Source: Mycetohabitans endofungorum
GTDB taxonomy: Bacteria > Pseudomonadota > Gammaproteobacteria > Burkholderiales > Burkholderiaceae
Length of the DNA: 64,000 nucleotides
Reading direction: 5' to 3'
NCBI RefSeq assembly: GCF_037477895.1
Contig: NZ_CP132744.1
Location: 124,001-188,000, forward strand
Positions 14,971-28,411 of this stretch are shown in pieces. The notes beneath the pieces are model-generated. The model had not been told where the DNA came from. It did no database searches and saw only the letters and a list, made by a program, of their open reading frames with translations. Made by a program: the position numbers and the translations under genes. The first letter of the stretch is position 1; every line of letters starts with the position of its first letter.

Positions 14971-15529
14971 GCGCGCCTAGCATGACGCCCTATCCTTCGG
15001 CGAAGCCGTCGCTTTGCGCGCCGCATCTGACTGGTTCAAATCGCGCGGCAGCGTCGCGACGGCACCTGCACTGGCCGCTCGAAACGGAAAGACAAAACCG
15101 CGGAACGCAGAGACAGAACCGGAAGACGGAGACGAGCCGCACCGTCAACGGAGTAGCCGGCTGCGTGCTGTCAGTGCACGTGTTCGGTAACTACTGGGCT
15201 GGCCAATGCGTTCCCCGGTGACGGGCGAGCGCCGCAGCGGCGTGTCCGTCGGCGAGCCGATGCGGGTGTACGGTAGTTGTGCCGATTGCCGGCACCGCGA
15301 CGCCGACGCAAAAAGTCTCGAGCACATCATGGCAGGCCTCTCCGTATTCAGTTTGTGCTTCGATCCTGGCGTGGCCGATAGCCGCCGGCGCCGGTTCGAT
15401 GATTAATTCGTGTCACCGCGCGACGGGTGCGATGCGCTCGCTCCGTCTTGCTGCGCCCTTCGTCTTGTTAACGGCGGGCGGCCCTATTCCGATGACTAGG
15501 GAAAACACCGATGCCCAGCCGCTCGATTC
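14971..15529. other. Intergenic region between priA and putA
   Basis: About 560 bp before the putA operator region with no gene I can support. A purine-rich stretch (about 15078-15135) contains loosely repeated GGAAGAC/GAGAC words. Short open frames here have no recognisable features or ribosome-binding sites. Confidence 0.4.
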
Positions 15530-15605
15530 GTTGCGGGAGCAACTTAGTAAGTCATTGTAAATAAAACATTTTATGCAGACGCAACCATCGGCCGGAAAGG
15601 TTGCA
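15530..15605 (+). promoter_or_regulatory. Inverted repeats upstream of putA, likely PutA operators
   Basis: GTTGC-GGGA-GCAAC (15530-15543) and GCAACC...GGTTGC (15581-15604) are two inverted repeats. The second includes GTTGCA at 15600-15605, the consensus bound by the ribbon-helix-helix domain of E. coli PutA. They lie 74-149 bp upstream of the putA start and suggest autorepression when proline is absent. Based on motif match only. Confidence 0.45.
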
Positions 15606-15678
15606 CCTTTTTAATGTACGAAGTAGGATCAGCCAGATTTTTCGAGTGGTCCGGCGGCGACGCCGATGGAAAGGAATC

Positions 15679-18600
15679 ATGGCTAGCACCACCCTTGGCG
15701 TTAAGGTCGACGATTTGCTGCGGACCCGGCTCAAAGAAGCGGCCCTGCGCCTGGAGCGCACGCCGCACCCGTTCCTGGCATTTGCGCAGAACGTGCAGCC
15801 GCAGTCGATGCTGCGTGCGGCGATCACCGCGGCCTATCGGCGTGCGGAGCCAGAGTGCGTGCCGTTCCTAATCGGGCAGGCGCAGCTGGCGGTGCCGCTG
15901 GCCAGCGACGTGCAGGTGCTCGCCACGCGCTTGGTCGAGGCGTTGCGCGCCAAGCGTACCGGCGGTGGCGTCGAAGGATTGATCCATGAGTTCTCGCTAT
16001 CGAGCCAGGAAGGCGTCGCGCTGATGTGTCTGGCCGAGGCGCTGCTGCGGATTCCGGACCGGGCCACGCGCGATGCGCTGATCCGTGACAAGATCAGCAA
16101 GGGCGACTGGAAATCGCACGTCGGCCATGCTCCGTCACTGTTCGTCAACGCCGTAACATGGGGCCTGATGATCACGGGCAAGCTGGTTGCGACCAACAGC
16201 GAGGCGGGCCTGTCGTGCGCACTCACGCGGATGATCGGCAAGGGCGGCGAGCCGTTGATTCGCAAAGGCGTGGACATGGCAATGCGGTTGATGGGCGAGC
16301 AATTCGTCACCGGCGAGACGATTTCCGAGGCGCTGGCGAACAGCCGAAAATACGAGGCGCGCGGCTTCCGCTATTCGTATGACATGCTCGGCGAGGCGGC
16401 AACGACCGAGGAAAACGCTCAGCACTACTATGCATTGTACGAGCAGACGATCCACGCGATTGGCAAGGCCGCCGGCGGGCGCGGCATCTACGACGGACCG
16501 GGGATCTCCATTAAGCTGTCGGCGTTGCATGCGCGATACTCGCGCGCGCAGTGCGACCGTGTAATGAGCGAGTTGCTGCCGCGGGTGCGGGCGCTGGCGC
16601 GCCTGGCGCGCCGCTACGATATTGGCCTGAACATCGATGCAGAGGAAGCGGACCGGCTGGAGATCTCACTGGATTTGCTCGAGGCGTTGTGCTTCGATCC
16701 GGAGCTGGCCGGCTGGAACGGTATCGGCTTTGTCGTGCAGGCGTACCAGAAACGCTGTCCGTTCGTCATCGACTACTTGATCGATTTGGCCCGCCGCAGC
16801 CGACATCGCCTGATGGTGCGGCTGGTCAAAGGCGCGTACTGGGACAGCGAGATCAAGCGGGCGCAGGTGGATGGGCTCGAAGGCTACCCCGTCTACACCC
16901 GCAAGGTCTACACCGACGTGTCCTATCTCGCTTGTGCCAAGAAACTGCTGGGTGTTCCCGATGCGGTGTACCCTCAATTCGCCACGCATAACGCCCACAC
17001 GTTGTCGGCGATCTACCATTTGGCAGGTCAAAATTATTATCCGGGCCAGTACGAGTTCCAGTGCCTGCACGGGATGGGTGAGCCGCTGTATGAGGAAGTG
17101 ACCGGCCGCGACAAGCTCAGTCGCCCATGCCGCGTGTACGCACCGGTTGGTACCCATGAGACACTGCTCGCGTACCTAGTGCGTCGGCTGCTGGAAAACG
17201 GTGCGAACACATCATTCGTGAACCGGATTGCCGATGAGTCGGTGTCGGTGGCCGAACTGGTGGCAGATCCTGTCGACGAGGCATTGCAGATCGTGCCGCT
17301 CGGTGCGCCGCACCCTAAGATCCCGTTGCCGCGCGCGTTGTATGGCAGCGAACGAGTCAATTCAATGGGGCTGGACCTGTCCAATGAGCATCGCCTCGCA
17401 TCGCTGTCGTCGGCATTACTCGCGAGCACCAACGTGATGTGGCATGCCGCGCCGACGCTGCAGCCCGGCGAGGTGGTGAGCGGCACGCCGCGTGAGGTGC
17501 GCAACCCCGCCGATCATCGCGACGTAGTCGGCACGGTGGTAGACGCGACAGCAGAGCACGTGCAAGCCGCGCTCGCTCATGCACTCGCCACCGCGCCGAT
17601 TTGGCAGGCCACTCCCGTGCAGGCGCGCGCCGACTGCCTAGCCCGTGCCGCCGACCTGCTCGAAGCGCAGATCCCTACGCTGATGGGGCTGGTCGTGCGC
17701 GAGGCGGGCAAGTCGCTGCCGAATGCGATTTCCGAGATCCGCGAGGCGATTGATTTCCTGCGCTACTACTCGACCCAGATCCGCAGCGAGTTTTCCAATG
17801 ACACGCATCGTCCGCTCGGGCCGATCGTCTGTATCAGTCCATGGAATTTCCCGCTGGCGATTTTCATGGGCCAGGTGGCGGCGGCGCTGGCCGCCGGCAA
17901 TACGGTGCTGGCGAAACCCGCTGAGCAGACGCCGCTAATCGCTGCGCAAGCAGTGCGCATCTTGCACGAGGCCGGCGTTCCAACTGGCGCTGTGCAATTG
18001 CTGCCCGGCGACGGGGAGACGGTGGGTGCTGCGCTGGTCGCCGATCCGCGTACCCGTGGCGTGATGTTTACCGGCTCCATCGAGGTCGCACGCCTCATCA
18101 ACCGTACGCTATCCGAACGACTAGACCCGGACGGTAAGCCGATTGCGCTGATCGCCGAAACCGGCGGCCAGAATGCGATGATCGTCGATTCGTCGGCGCT
18201 GGCCGAGCAGGTCGTCGCGGACGTGCTGCAGTCGGCATTCGACTCGGCCGGCCAGCGTTGCTCGGCGCTACGCGTGCTGTGCCTGCAGGATGACGTGGCG
18301 CAGCGCACGTTGCAGATGCTGACCGGTGCAATGCGCGAATTGTCGGTTGGCAATCCAGAGCGTTTGTCCACCGATGTCGGTCCGGTTATCGATGCCCAAG
18401 CCAAGCGCGGCATCGAAGCGCATATCGCGGCGATGCGCGATAAGGGCCGCAAGGTGTTCCAATTGCCGCTGCCGGACGGCTGTCAGTATGGCATGTTCGT
18501 GCCGCCGACATTGATCGAGCTCGACAGCATTGACGAGCTGGCACGCGAGGTATTCGGGCCGGTGCTGCATGTAGTGCGCTACCGCCGCCATGCGCTGGAA

Positions 18601-19461
18601 TCGCTGCTAGAGGCCATTCATGCGACCGGCTATGGGCTGACGCTAGGAATCCACACGCGGCTCGACGAGACGATCGACCATGTCATCGAACGCGCGCATG
18701 TGGGCAATATCTATGTGAACCGCAACATGATTGGCGCGGTGGTCGGCGTGCAGCCGTTCGGCGGAGAAGGGCTTTCGGGCACGGGGCCGAAGGCGGGCGG
18801 ACCACTGTACCTGCAGCGGCTGCTGGCCAAGCGTCCGAATGGCATACCCGCGTTGCTGGCTAGATCGCTGAGCAAGAAGATGCCGGCCGGCGGCAGACCG
18901 GCGCTCACAGCGTATCGCGACTGGTTGATCGGCGAGCGTGATGCCCAACTCGCTGCCCGTTGCGACGGCTACCTGAACCAGATGCTCGTCGGCGCCACGG
19001 CCGCGCTGTCGGGCCCGACGGGGGAGTGCAATACCTATGCGCTCAGCGCACGTGGCACGGTACTCTGCATCGCGTCGACGGCCAGCGGCGCACGCGTACA
19101 GCTGGCGGCGGTGCTAGCCACCGGCAATCGCGCGCTGTTCATTGGCGCGAGCGGCGAGCAACTGGTCGGTGCGCTGCCGGCCGCGTTGCACAGCCACGCG
19201 GCGGTGAGCTGCGACGGTGACCTCGGCGTCGAGTATGATGCTGTGCTGTTCGAGGGTGACAGCGATGCGTTGCAATTGCTGATGCGGCAAATCGCCGCGC
19301 GCGGTGGCCCGATCGTCGGCGTGCAGGGCGTTGCGGCGGGCGCTTTCGACGATGGCTCCTCCGGCGACGACTATGTGCTTGAGCGGCTGTTGATCGAGCG
19401 CTCGGTGAGCGTCAACACGGCCGCCGCGGGCGGTAATGCCAGTTTGATGGCAATCGGCTAA
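15679..19461 (+). CDS. putA: Trifunctional proline dehydrogenase / P5C dehydrogenase / repressor (PutA)
   Basis: 1260-residue PutA that oxidises proline to glutamate in two steps. Residues 1-35 (STTLGVKVDDLLRTRLKEAA) match the ribbon-helix-helix DNA-binding domain, so it should also repress its own gene. The FAD-dependent proline dehydrogenase barrel follows (ISIKLSALHARY; GAYWDSEIKRAQ; FATHNAHT). The aldehyde dehydrogenase half carries SPWNFPLAIFMGQ and the catalytic cysteine in GQRCSALR. A C-terminal domain follows GTGPKAGGP. ATG 15679 is preceded by AAGGAA; a longer frame from 15601 lacks that support. Confidence 0.95.
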   Translation: MASTTLGVKVDDLLRTRLKEAALRLERTPHPFLAFAQNVQPQSMLRAAITAAYRRAEPECVPFLIGQAQLAVPLASDVQVLATRLVEALRAKRTGGGVEGLIHEFSLSSQEGVALMCLAEALLRIPDRATRDALIRDKISKGDWKSHVGHAPSLFVNAVTWGLMITGKLVATNSEAGLSCALTRMIGKGGEPLIRKGVDMAMRLMGEQFVTGETISEALANSRKYEARGFRYSYDMLGEAATTEENAQHYYALYEQTIHAIGKAAGGRGIYDGPGISIKLSALHARYSRAQCDRVMSELLPRVRALARLARRYDIGLNIDAEEADRLEISLDLLEALCFDPELAGWNGIGFVVQAYQKRCPFVIDYLIDLARRSRHRLMVRLVKGAYWDSEIKRAQVDGLEGYPVYTRKVYTDVSYLACAKKLLGVPDAVYPQFATHNAHTLSAIYHLAGQNYYPGQYEFQCLHGMGEPLYEEVTGRDKLSRPCRVYAPVGTHETLLAYLVRRLLENGANTSFVNRIADESVSVAELVADPVDEALQIVPLGAPHPKIPLPRALYGSERVNSMGLDLSNEHRLASLSSALLASTNVMWHAAPTLQPGEVVSGTPREVRNPADHRDVVGTVVDATAEHVQAALAHALATAPIWQATPVQARADCLARAADLLEAQIPTLMGLVVREAGKSLPNAISEIREAIDFLRYYSTQIRSEFSNDTHRPLGPIVCISPWNFPLAIFMGQVAAALAAGNTVLAKPAEQTPLIAAQAVRILHEAGVPTGAVQLLPGDGETVGAALVADPRTRGVMFTGSIEVARLINRTLSERLDPDGKPIALIAETGGQNAMIVDSSALAEQVVADVLQSAFDSAGQRCSALRVLCLQDDVAQRTLQMLTGAMRELSVGNPERLSTDVGPVIDAQAKRGIEAHIAAMRDKGRKVFQLPLPDGCQYGMFVPPTLIELDSIDELAREVFGPVLHVVRYRRHALESLLEAIHATGYGLTLGIHTRLDETIDHVIERAHVGNIYVNRNMIGAVVGVQPFGGEGLSGTGPKAGGPLYLQRLLAKRPNGIPALLARSLSKKMPAGGRPALTAYRDWLIGERDAQLAARCDGYLNQMLVGATAALSGPTGECNTYALSARGTVLCIASTASGARVQLAAVLATGNRALFIGASGEQLVGALPAALHSHAAVSCDGDLGVEYDAVLFEGDSDALQLLMRQIAARGGPIVGVQGVAAGAFDDGSSGDDYVLERLLIERSVSVNTAAAGGNASLMAIG

Positions 19462-19550
19462 ACACCACTGGGTCACTTGACACGAAGCGAGGCGGGGCAC
19501 GGCGGACTCCGGGCGACGCTTCACCCTTAAAGCCAAAAGGAGATGTCTCA

Positions 19551-20702
19551 ATGGAGCACACGATGAAAAAGCTGACAGGCGCGACGTTGCTCGCCGCCTT
19601 GTCGGTCGCGGGGAGTGTAGCGTACGCGCAGCAGGCAGAGCAGGTGAAGGTGGGCTTTGCCGCACCGATGACCGGCGCTCAGGCCCACTATGGCAAGGAT
19701 ATGCAGAACGGCATCGTGCTTGCAATCGAGGACTTCAACGCAACCAAGCCGGTGATTGACGGCAAGCCGGTGCAAATCGTGCTGGACACCGGCGATGACC
19801 AGGCCGACCCGCGTACCGGTACGACCGTTGCGCAAAAGCTTGTCGACGACGGTATCAAAGGCATGCTCGGCCATTTCAACTCGGGGACGACGATACCGGC
19901 ATCGCGCATTTATGCGAACGCCGGGATTGCGCAGATCGCGATGGCAACCGCGCCGGAATACACGCAGCAGGGCTACAAAACGACGTTCCGGATGATGACC
20001 TCTGACACGCAGCAAGGCTTGGTGGCCGGCACGTTCGCGGCGAAGACGCTGAAACTAAAAAAGATTGTGATCATCGACGACCGAACTGCGTATGGTCAGG
20101 GCCTGGCTGATCAGTTCGAAAAGGCCGCGAAGTCTTCGGGCGCGAAGATTCTTGACCGCGAGTACACGAACGACAAGGCGGTCGACTTCAAGGCGATCCT
20201 GACCAAGGTGAAGTCGATGATGCCGGATCTAGTCTACTACGGCGGCGCGGACGCGCAAGCCGGCCCGATGGTCAAGCAAATGAAGGCGCTGGGTATCAAG
20301 GCGCCGCTGATGGCTGGCGAAATGGTCAAGACCGACACGTTCCTGAAGCTCGCGAGCGACGCCGCCAACGGTACGATCGCGTCGCTGGCAGGCCTGCCGC
20401 TGGGAGAAATGCCAGGTGGCAAGGACTACGTCGCAAAGTACAAGAAGCGTTTCGGCGAAGATGTGCAAACCTATTCACCGTATGCGTACGATGGCGCGAT
20501 GGCCATGTTCGAAGCGATGAAGAAGGCCAACTCGACCGATCCGGCGAAGTACCTGCCAGCGCTGGCGAAGACCGATATGTCGGGCGTCACGGCCAAGCAC
20601 GTCGCGTATGACGCGAAGGGCGATTTGAAGAACGGCGGCATCACGCTGTACAAGGTCGTCAATGGCCAATGGACCCCGCTGCAAAGCGTAGGCGGTAAGT
20701 AA
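19551..20702 (+). CDS. Branched-chain amino-acid ABC transporter substrate-binding protein
   Basis: Periplasmic binding protein of the LivJ/LivK type, 383 residues. A lipid-free signal peptide is visible (KKLTGATLLAALSVAGSVAYA, cleavage likely after AYA near residue 26). The mature part has the two-lobed fold with VGFAAPMTGAQAHYGKDMQNG at the start and FRMMTSDTQQG, IIDDRTAYGQGLAD in the middle. No permease or ATPase gene is adjacent, so it is an orphan component here. AAGGAGA (19537-19543) supports ATG 19551. Ligand could be Leu/Ile/Val or another amino acid. Confidence 0.85.
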   Translation: MEHTMKKLTGATLLAALSVAGSVAYAQQAEQVKVGFAAPMTGAQAHYGKDMQNGIVLAIEDFNATKPVIDGKPVQIVLDTGDDQADPRTGTTVAQKLVDDGIKGMLGHFNSGTTIPASRIYANAGIAQIAMATAPEYTQQGYKTTFRMMTSDTQQGLVAGTFAAKTLKLKKIVIIDDRTAYGQGLADQFEKAAKSSGAKILDREYTNDKAVDFKAILTKVKSMMPDLVYYGGADAQAGPMVKQMKALGIKAPLMAGEMVKTDTFLKLASDAANGTIASLAGLPLGEMPGGKDYVAKYKKRFGEDVQTYSPYAYDGAMAMFEAMKKANSTDPAKYLPALAKTDMSGVTAKHVAYDAKGDLKNGGITLYKVVNGQWTPLQSVGGK

Positions 20703-20843
20703 GTCGCCGCTTCATGGCGGCACACGTTGGTGCGAATCCGGCCGGGCACGTCGTATGTGCGCCCAGTACCGCCAGAAATCTCTCTTCAGGCATGCAGAAT
20801 ATTCAATCGGCGCCGTATGTGAGCAGGGCATCCGCGTACCGTG

Positions 20844-22232
20844 TCAGCATTCGACAATGTTCACGGCGAGACCGCCGCGGGACGTCTCCTTGTACTTCGT
20901 TTTCATGTCGGCGCCGGTCTCGAGCATCGTCTTGATCACCGAATCGAGCGACACGTAGTGCAAGCCGTCGCCGCGCAGTGCCATCCGCGCGGCATTGACG
21001 GCCTTAACCGATGCCATCGCATTGCGCTCGATGCAGGGGATTTGCACCATGCCGCCCACCGGGTCGCAAGTCAATCCCAGGTTGTGCTCCATGCCGATCT
21101 CCGCGGCATTCTCGACTTGCGCGGGCGTGGCCCCCATGACCGCGGCCAGCGCGCCAGCCGCCATCGAGCAAGCGACCCCGACCTCACCCTGGCAACCGAC
21201 CTCGGCGCCGGAGATCGATGCATTGAGCTTGTACAGGATGCCGATCGCGCCGGCGGTCAACAGGAAATCGATGACGCCCGCGTCATTTGCGCCGGGCACG
21301 AACCGTGTGTAGTAATGCAGTACGGCTGGGATGATGCCGGCTGCGCCGTTCGTTGGCGCTGTCACCACGCGGGCTCCGGCTGCGTTTTCCTCGTTGACCG
21401 CGATCGCGTACAAATTGATCCAATCCACCATCGACAGCGGATCGCGCAATGCCACCTCCGGCTTGCCCGACAGGTCGCGATATAATTGCGGTGCTCGCCG
21501 GCGCACTTGGAACGGCCCCGGCAGGTTGCCGTCCGCCGCAGGATTGCCGATGCCACAACCGCGCGCGACGCATGACTGCATCACATTCCAAATACGCAGC
21601 AGATCAGCACGGATCGCGTCGTCGCTGCGCCATACCCGCTCGTTTTCAAACATCAGTTGCGCGATGGTGCGACCAGTCTGCGTACATCGCTGCAACAGCT
21701 CACTGCCGGTCGAGAACGGGTGCGGCAGCTGCTCGTACGCATTAAGCACGCGTGTGTTGGACGCACCGGCTGTGACCACGAAGCCGCCCCCCACGGACAG
21801 ATAGGTCGACTCGCACAGCACGCTGCCGGCGGCGTCGAGCGCCCGCAGCTTCAGGCCGTTCGGATGCTCAGGCAACGCCTGACGGTAGAACACGATGTGC
21901 TCCTTCGGCAGGAACGGGATTGGGTGCGTGCCAAGCAGCGCAAGCGTGCGCGACGAGGCGACGTGCTCGAGCTTGTCTGCGATCGTCTCGGCCTGCACGG
22001 TGTCCGGCGCTTCGCCAAGCAGGCCGAGCATGACGCCGCGGTCGGTGCCATGGCCCTTGCCGGTCGCGCCGAGCGAGCCATAGAGTTCGACCTTGACCGA
22101 TGCGACGGCTGGCAGCAAGTGGTCGTGCTGCAGGCCTTGCGCGAACAGCAGTGCGGCGCGCATCGGGCCGACCGTGTGCGAGCTCGACGGGCCAATGCCA
22201 ATTTTGAACAAATCGAATACGCTGACGGCCAT
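20844..22232 (-). CDS. sdaA: L-serine dehydratase (iron-sulfur type)
   Basis: Single-chain L-serine ammonia-lyase of 462 residues, converting serine to pyruvate and ammonia with a [4Fe-4S] cluster. The N-terminal beta domain begins [21 protein letters not shown]; cluster cysteines lie in [17 protein letters not shown] and in [18 protein letters not shown]. The start at 22232 gives the family N-terminus; the frame extends 20 codons further without support. It lies in a leftward run with the gcv genes, consistent with linked serine/glycine metabolism. Confidence 0.95.
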   Translation of the reverse strand: MAVSVFDLFKIGIGPSSSHTVGPMRAALLFAQGLQHDHLLPAVASVKVELYGSLGATGKGHGTDRGVMLGLLGEAPDTVQAETIADKLEHVASSRTLALLGTHPIPFLPKEHIVFYRQALPEHPNGLKLRALDAAGSVLCESTYLSVGGGFVVTAGASNTRVLNAYEQLPHPFSTGSELLQRCTQTGRTIAQLMFENERVWRSDDAIRADLLRIWNVMQSCVARGCGIGNPAADGNLPGPFQVRRRAPQLYRDLSGKPEVALRDPLSMVDWINLYAIAVNEENAAGARVVTAPTNGAAGIIPAVLHYYTRFVPGANDAGVIDFLLTAGAIGILYKLNASISGAEVGCQGEVGVACSMAAGALAAVMGATPAQVENAAEIGMEHNLGLTCDPVGGMVQIPCIERNAMASVKAVNAARMALRGDGLHYVSLDSVIKTMLETGADMKTKYKETSRGGLAVNIVEC

Positions 22233-22316
22233 GACGGCTCCAGATGTGTCACGCCACGCCCGCGGCTGGGCCAGCGGGGTAGGCGGTTGCAATGTCGATG
22301 TTGCGCTCGCGTCGTT

Positions 22317-23462
22317 TCATCGCTCGCTCGAGCGCGCGGGCAGCGGCAGGCAGGCGGCGAGCCATGGCGGCGGCATTGGCGCCAGGTGCAGCGCCACGGG
22401 CTGGTACCGTCCGTTTAGCCGCGCGGCGAGATGGAACAGCTCTGTTGCGCGACTAGGATCCCACGCACCACTGAAGCCGCGCAGTCCGGCGGCGCGACGT
22501 GTTTCATCGAACGGCACGCGGCTGTGGACGAACTCCTCATGGCTTGTGCGGCCGAGCGCATACGGGACGAGCCAATCGAGCGCGTGCTCCAATGTCGCAC
22601 CGGAGGCGCTGCGCTCGCGCAGCCAGTTGCGGTTATGCCGGCGCGCGGCCAGTGCGGCCATCACCAGCGGCTGCAAATCATAGGTCACGTAGTGCAGCGC
22701 GTCGCGCTCGTCAAAATCCCATGTTGTGCCATCCGAGGCAATGTTTGTGCTGACCTGTTCCACGAATAACCGCTGCGCGGCAGCGATTAACTTGCGATCA
22801 TCCAGCGTGAACGCAGCCATCGCGATCAGCTTGACGCGATGGCTTTGCCAGTTGTTCGCGAACGTATGCCGAAGTGGCCGGGGTTGGCTGTCGATGCGCT
22901 CGACATAGCCGCGCGCCAGTTTGCGTAGGAACGCGATCGTCGCGGTGCGAGTCTTGACCGGCAGTGCGCTGGCGGTCAGGTCGTACGCGAGAATCAAGCC
23001 ATCGAGTTTCGTCTCGTCGATCGGATTGAAACTTGGCTGGTAAGTCGTGACCCACGCGTCGAGCAGGCGTGCAACATAACGCAGGAAGCGCTCGTTGCCG
23101 GTTGCGCGCCACGCGAGCGCGGCGTTGCGCATCAGCGCGAAATCCTTTTGCGCGTCGACACTTTGATCGTAGATGCCCTGGTGGGGCAGCGTGCCTTCGG
23201 TATGCAATCGATCCACCGCGCGTGGCGCGTTGCTGAGCCCCACCAAGCTCTGTTGCACCAGCGCTTGCACCCCGGGGTCGGCATGGGTGCGCTCGCTGCT
23301 CTGCAGCGCTGGCGCCGCGCAAAAGTTCATCGCTGCGCGCACCGGCACCGCGCAGAGCAGGCCCAACAGGCCCGCTATCGCGACGAGCGCGATCGTGGCG
23401 CATGCGGCGGCACGGCGGCGTGTTGGATCAGATCGAAACGCGTCCACTATGCGGGGCTCCAC
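22317..23462 (-). CDS. Alginate-lyase-family protein, exported or membrane-anchored
   Basis: 381 residues. A hydrophobic stretch after a basic N-terminus (residues ~18-43, ending VPVRA) looks like a signal peptide or anchor. The rest resembles the alginate lyase domain (PF05426): an all-alpha toroid with ALAWRATGNERFLRYVARLLDAW, and the key NNWQSHRVKL motif at about residue 205, which in the family holds catalytic Asn and His; DFDERDALHYVTYDLQPL follows. The true substrate may be alginate or another acidic polysaccharide. It sits 84 bp from sdaA, possibly a separate unit. Confidence 0.72.
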   Translation of the reverse strand: MEPRIVDAFRSDPTRRRAAACATIALVAIAGLLGLLCAVPVRAAMNFCAAPALQSSERTHADPGVQALVQQSLVGLSNAPRAVDRLHTEGTLPHQGIYDQSVDAQKDFALMRNAALAWRATGNERFLRYVARLLDAWVTTYQPSFNPIDETKLDGLILAYDLTASALPVKTRTATIAFLRKLARGYVERIDSQPRPLRHTFANNWQSHRVKLIAMAAFTLDDRKLIAAAQRLFVEQVSTNIASDGTTWDFDERDALHYVTYDLQPLVMAALAARRHNRNWLRERSASGATLEHALDWLVPYALGRTSHEEFVHSRVPFDETRRAAGLRGFSGAWDPSRATELFHLAARLNGRYQPVALHLAPMPPPWLAACLPLPARSSER

Positions 23463-23681
23463 TGTCTCGGCTGCGGTCAGATCGAGATGTTAGCCTTTCT
23501 TCGCGGATGGCTCACGCAAACGATGCGGTGCTGTGCGCTGAACTGTGCCGAGTCTCGGTCGCGACGGCGCCGCGTGCAAGGTCCATGTGTTCGTGAAGCA
23601 ACTGGACGAGTGAACAACCCACGCGGGAACATGAACGACACATGCGTGGGGCTCGTTCAGCGCTAACATGACAGTGCCGCG

Positions 23682-26684
<3,003 letters not shown>

Positions 26685-26748
26685 ATCGAAATCCTGTCGG
26701 TCCACACCGCCGCGACGTGCGGGGCCGGCGTGGACCCGTTGGGGTCAA

Positions 26749-27129
26749 TCAGGCGCCGATCGCCTGGCCGTACGCGGCCGCGTCGAGCAGTTGCTCTATC
26801 GCAGCGGTATCCGCGGGCTTGATACGGAACAACCAGGACTCGTACGGCGCGCCGTTGACCTGGTCTGGCGCACTGATCAGTGCGTCATTGGACTCGACGA
26901 TCTCGCCAGCAACCGGCGCATAGATGTCGGAGGCCGCCTTGACTGACTCAATCACTGCGATCGCGTCGCCGGCCTCGACCTGCTTGCCGGCTTCCGGAAG
27001 TTCGAGAAACACGACGTCGCCCAGTGCTTCCTGCGCGTGGTCGGTGATGCCAACGGTCAGCGTGCCGTCGTCTTCCTTGCGAATCCACTCATGGGATTCG
27101 GTGTATTTGAGTTCGGCCGGGATGGTCAT
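26749..27129 (-). CDS. gcvH: Glycine cleavage system H protein
   Basis: Lipoyl carrier of the glycine cleavage system, 126 residues. The lipoyl-lysine is in [14 protein letters not shown]; the N-terminal [11 protein letters not shown] and C-terminal SWLFRIK are typical. It shuttles the methylamine intermediate between GcvP, GcvT and the dihydrolipoamide dehydrogenase. Lies between gcvT and gcvP. Confidence 0.97.
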   Translation of the reverse strand: MTIPAELKYTESHEWIRKEDDGTLTVGITDHAQEALGDVVFLELPEAGKQVEAGDAIAVIESVKAASDIYAPVAGEIVESNDALISAPDQVNGAPYESWLFRIKPADTAAIEQLLDAAAYGQAIGA

Positions 27130-27223
27130 GGATGACTCCTGATATCGTTGAGGTCGTGAATCGGTGCGCCGGCGCGGCGCGGGCGCACCGTGCCCGGCGC
27201 GCGGCGGTGGCGGCGCGCCGCCG

Positions 27224-28342
27224 TCAGACGAGCGGCTTACCGTGGCGCACGAACGGCAGTTTAACCACCCGCGCGGGCAACGCCTTGTCGCGGATCACGA
27301 CCCGTACTGTATCGCCGGCCGACACAGCCGTCGGTACGCGCGCCAATGCGATGGATTGCTGCAACGACGGTGAGAACGTGCCGCTGGTGACCTCGCCGTC
27401 GCCGTGTGTAGTGAGCACCTTCTGGTGTGCGCGCAGGATACCCGCCGGCTTGCCCTGCGGGTCTTTGTCTAGCACCAGGCCCACGAACGTCGCGCGCTGA
27501 CCCTGTGCGCGCAGCGCAGCGCTGCCGACAAAATCCCGCTCGCCCGACAAGTCGACGGTCCACGCGAGGCCGGCGTCAAGCGGCGACACGTTTTCGTCCA
27601 TGTCCTGCCCGTACAGATTCATGCCGGCCTCCAGCCGCAGCGTATCGCGTGCGCCCAGGCCGCATGGCTTAACGCCCTGCGCGGCGAGCGCCTGCCATAA
27701 TGCTTGCACGTGCGCGGCCTCGACAATGAGCTCGAAGCCGTCCTCGCCGGTATAGCCGGTGCGAGCGACCATTAGTGCGCCGAACGGCGTGCCGTCCACG
27801 CGCGCGGCGTTAAAGGGCTTGAGCGCTTCGCCCGACTGTTGCACCGCCGGCACGGCCTGCCCGACCTTCACTCGCGCATTCGGGCCTTGCACAGCAAGGA
27901 TTGCCAGGTCCCGGCGCGGCGTCAGCGTGACGCCGAAGCCGCCTTCCGCGTTGAGTTGACCGAGCCAGCCGATGTCCTTATCCGCGGTACCGGCGTTGAC
28001 TACGACGCGGAACGCATCGTCGGCGAAGTAGTACACGATCAAATCATCGACCACCCCGCCGCTCGCATTCAGCATGCACGAGTACAGTGCTCGGCCCGGC
28101 GTTTGCAGCTTGTCGACATTGTTGGCCAATGCCATGCGCAGGAACGCCCGTGCGCCAGCGCCGGCGATATCCACGACGCACATGTGTGACACGTCGAACA
28201 TGCCGGCGTCACTGCGTACCGCGCGGTGCTCGTCAATCTGTGAGCCATAGTTCACCGGCATGTCCCAGCCGCCGAAATCGACCATGCGTGCATGGAGCGC
28301 ACGATGGACCGCGTTGAGCGGGGTGGTCTTGAGTTGAGTCAT
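27224..28342 (-). CDS. gcvT: Aminomethyltransferase, T protein
   Basis: T protein, 372 residues, moves the methylene group from GcvH to tetrahydrofolate and frees ammonia. It starts [25 protein letters not shown], followed by GMFDVSHM with the substrate-site Asp, and has [11 protein letters not shown] in the middle. Start 28342 was chosen from this family N-terminus; the frame continues into the riboswitch leader. First gene of the riboswitch-controlled operon. Confidence 0.96.
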   Translation of the reverse strand: MTQLKTTPLNAVHRALHARMVDFGGWDMPVNYGSQIDEHRAVRSDAGMFDVSHMCVVDIAGAGARAFLRMALANNVDKLQTPGRALYSCMLNASGGVVDDLIVYYFADDAFRVVVNAGTADKDIGWLGQLNAEGGFGVTLTPRRDLAILAVQGPNARVKVGQAVPAVQQSGEALKPFNAARVDGTPFGALMVARTGYTGEDGFELIVEAAHVQALWQALAAQGVKPCGLGARDTLRLEAGMNLYGQDMDENVSPLDAGLAWTVDLSGERDFVGSAALRAQGQRATFVGLVLDKDPQGKPAGILRAHQKVLTTHGDGEVTSGTFSPSLQQSIALARVPTAVSAGDTVRVVIRDKALPARVVKLPFVRHGKPLV

Positions 28343-28411
28343 GAAAGCTCTCGATAGCGCGAACACAAAAAGGCGCACGAGCATCCGAGCAGCGGTGGAT
28401 GCATGCATGAC

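Noticed and set aside
14982..15406. Two short rightward frames between priA and putA
   Set aside because: No ribosome site, low-complexity basic composition and no recognisable domain.
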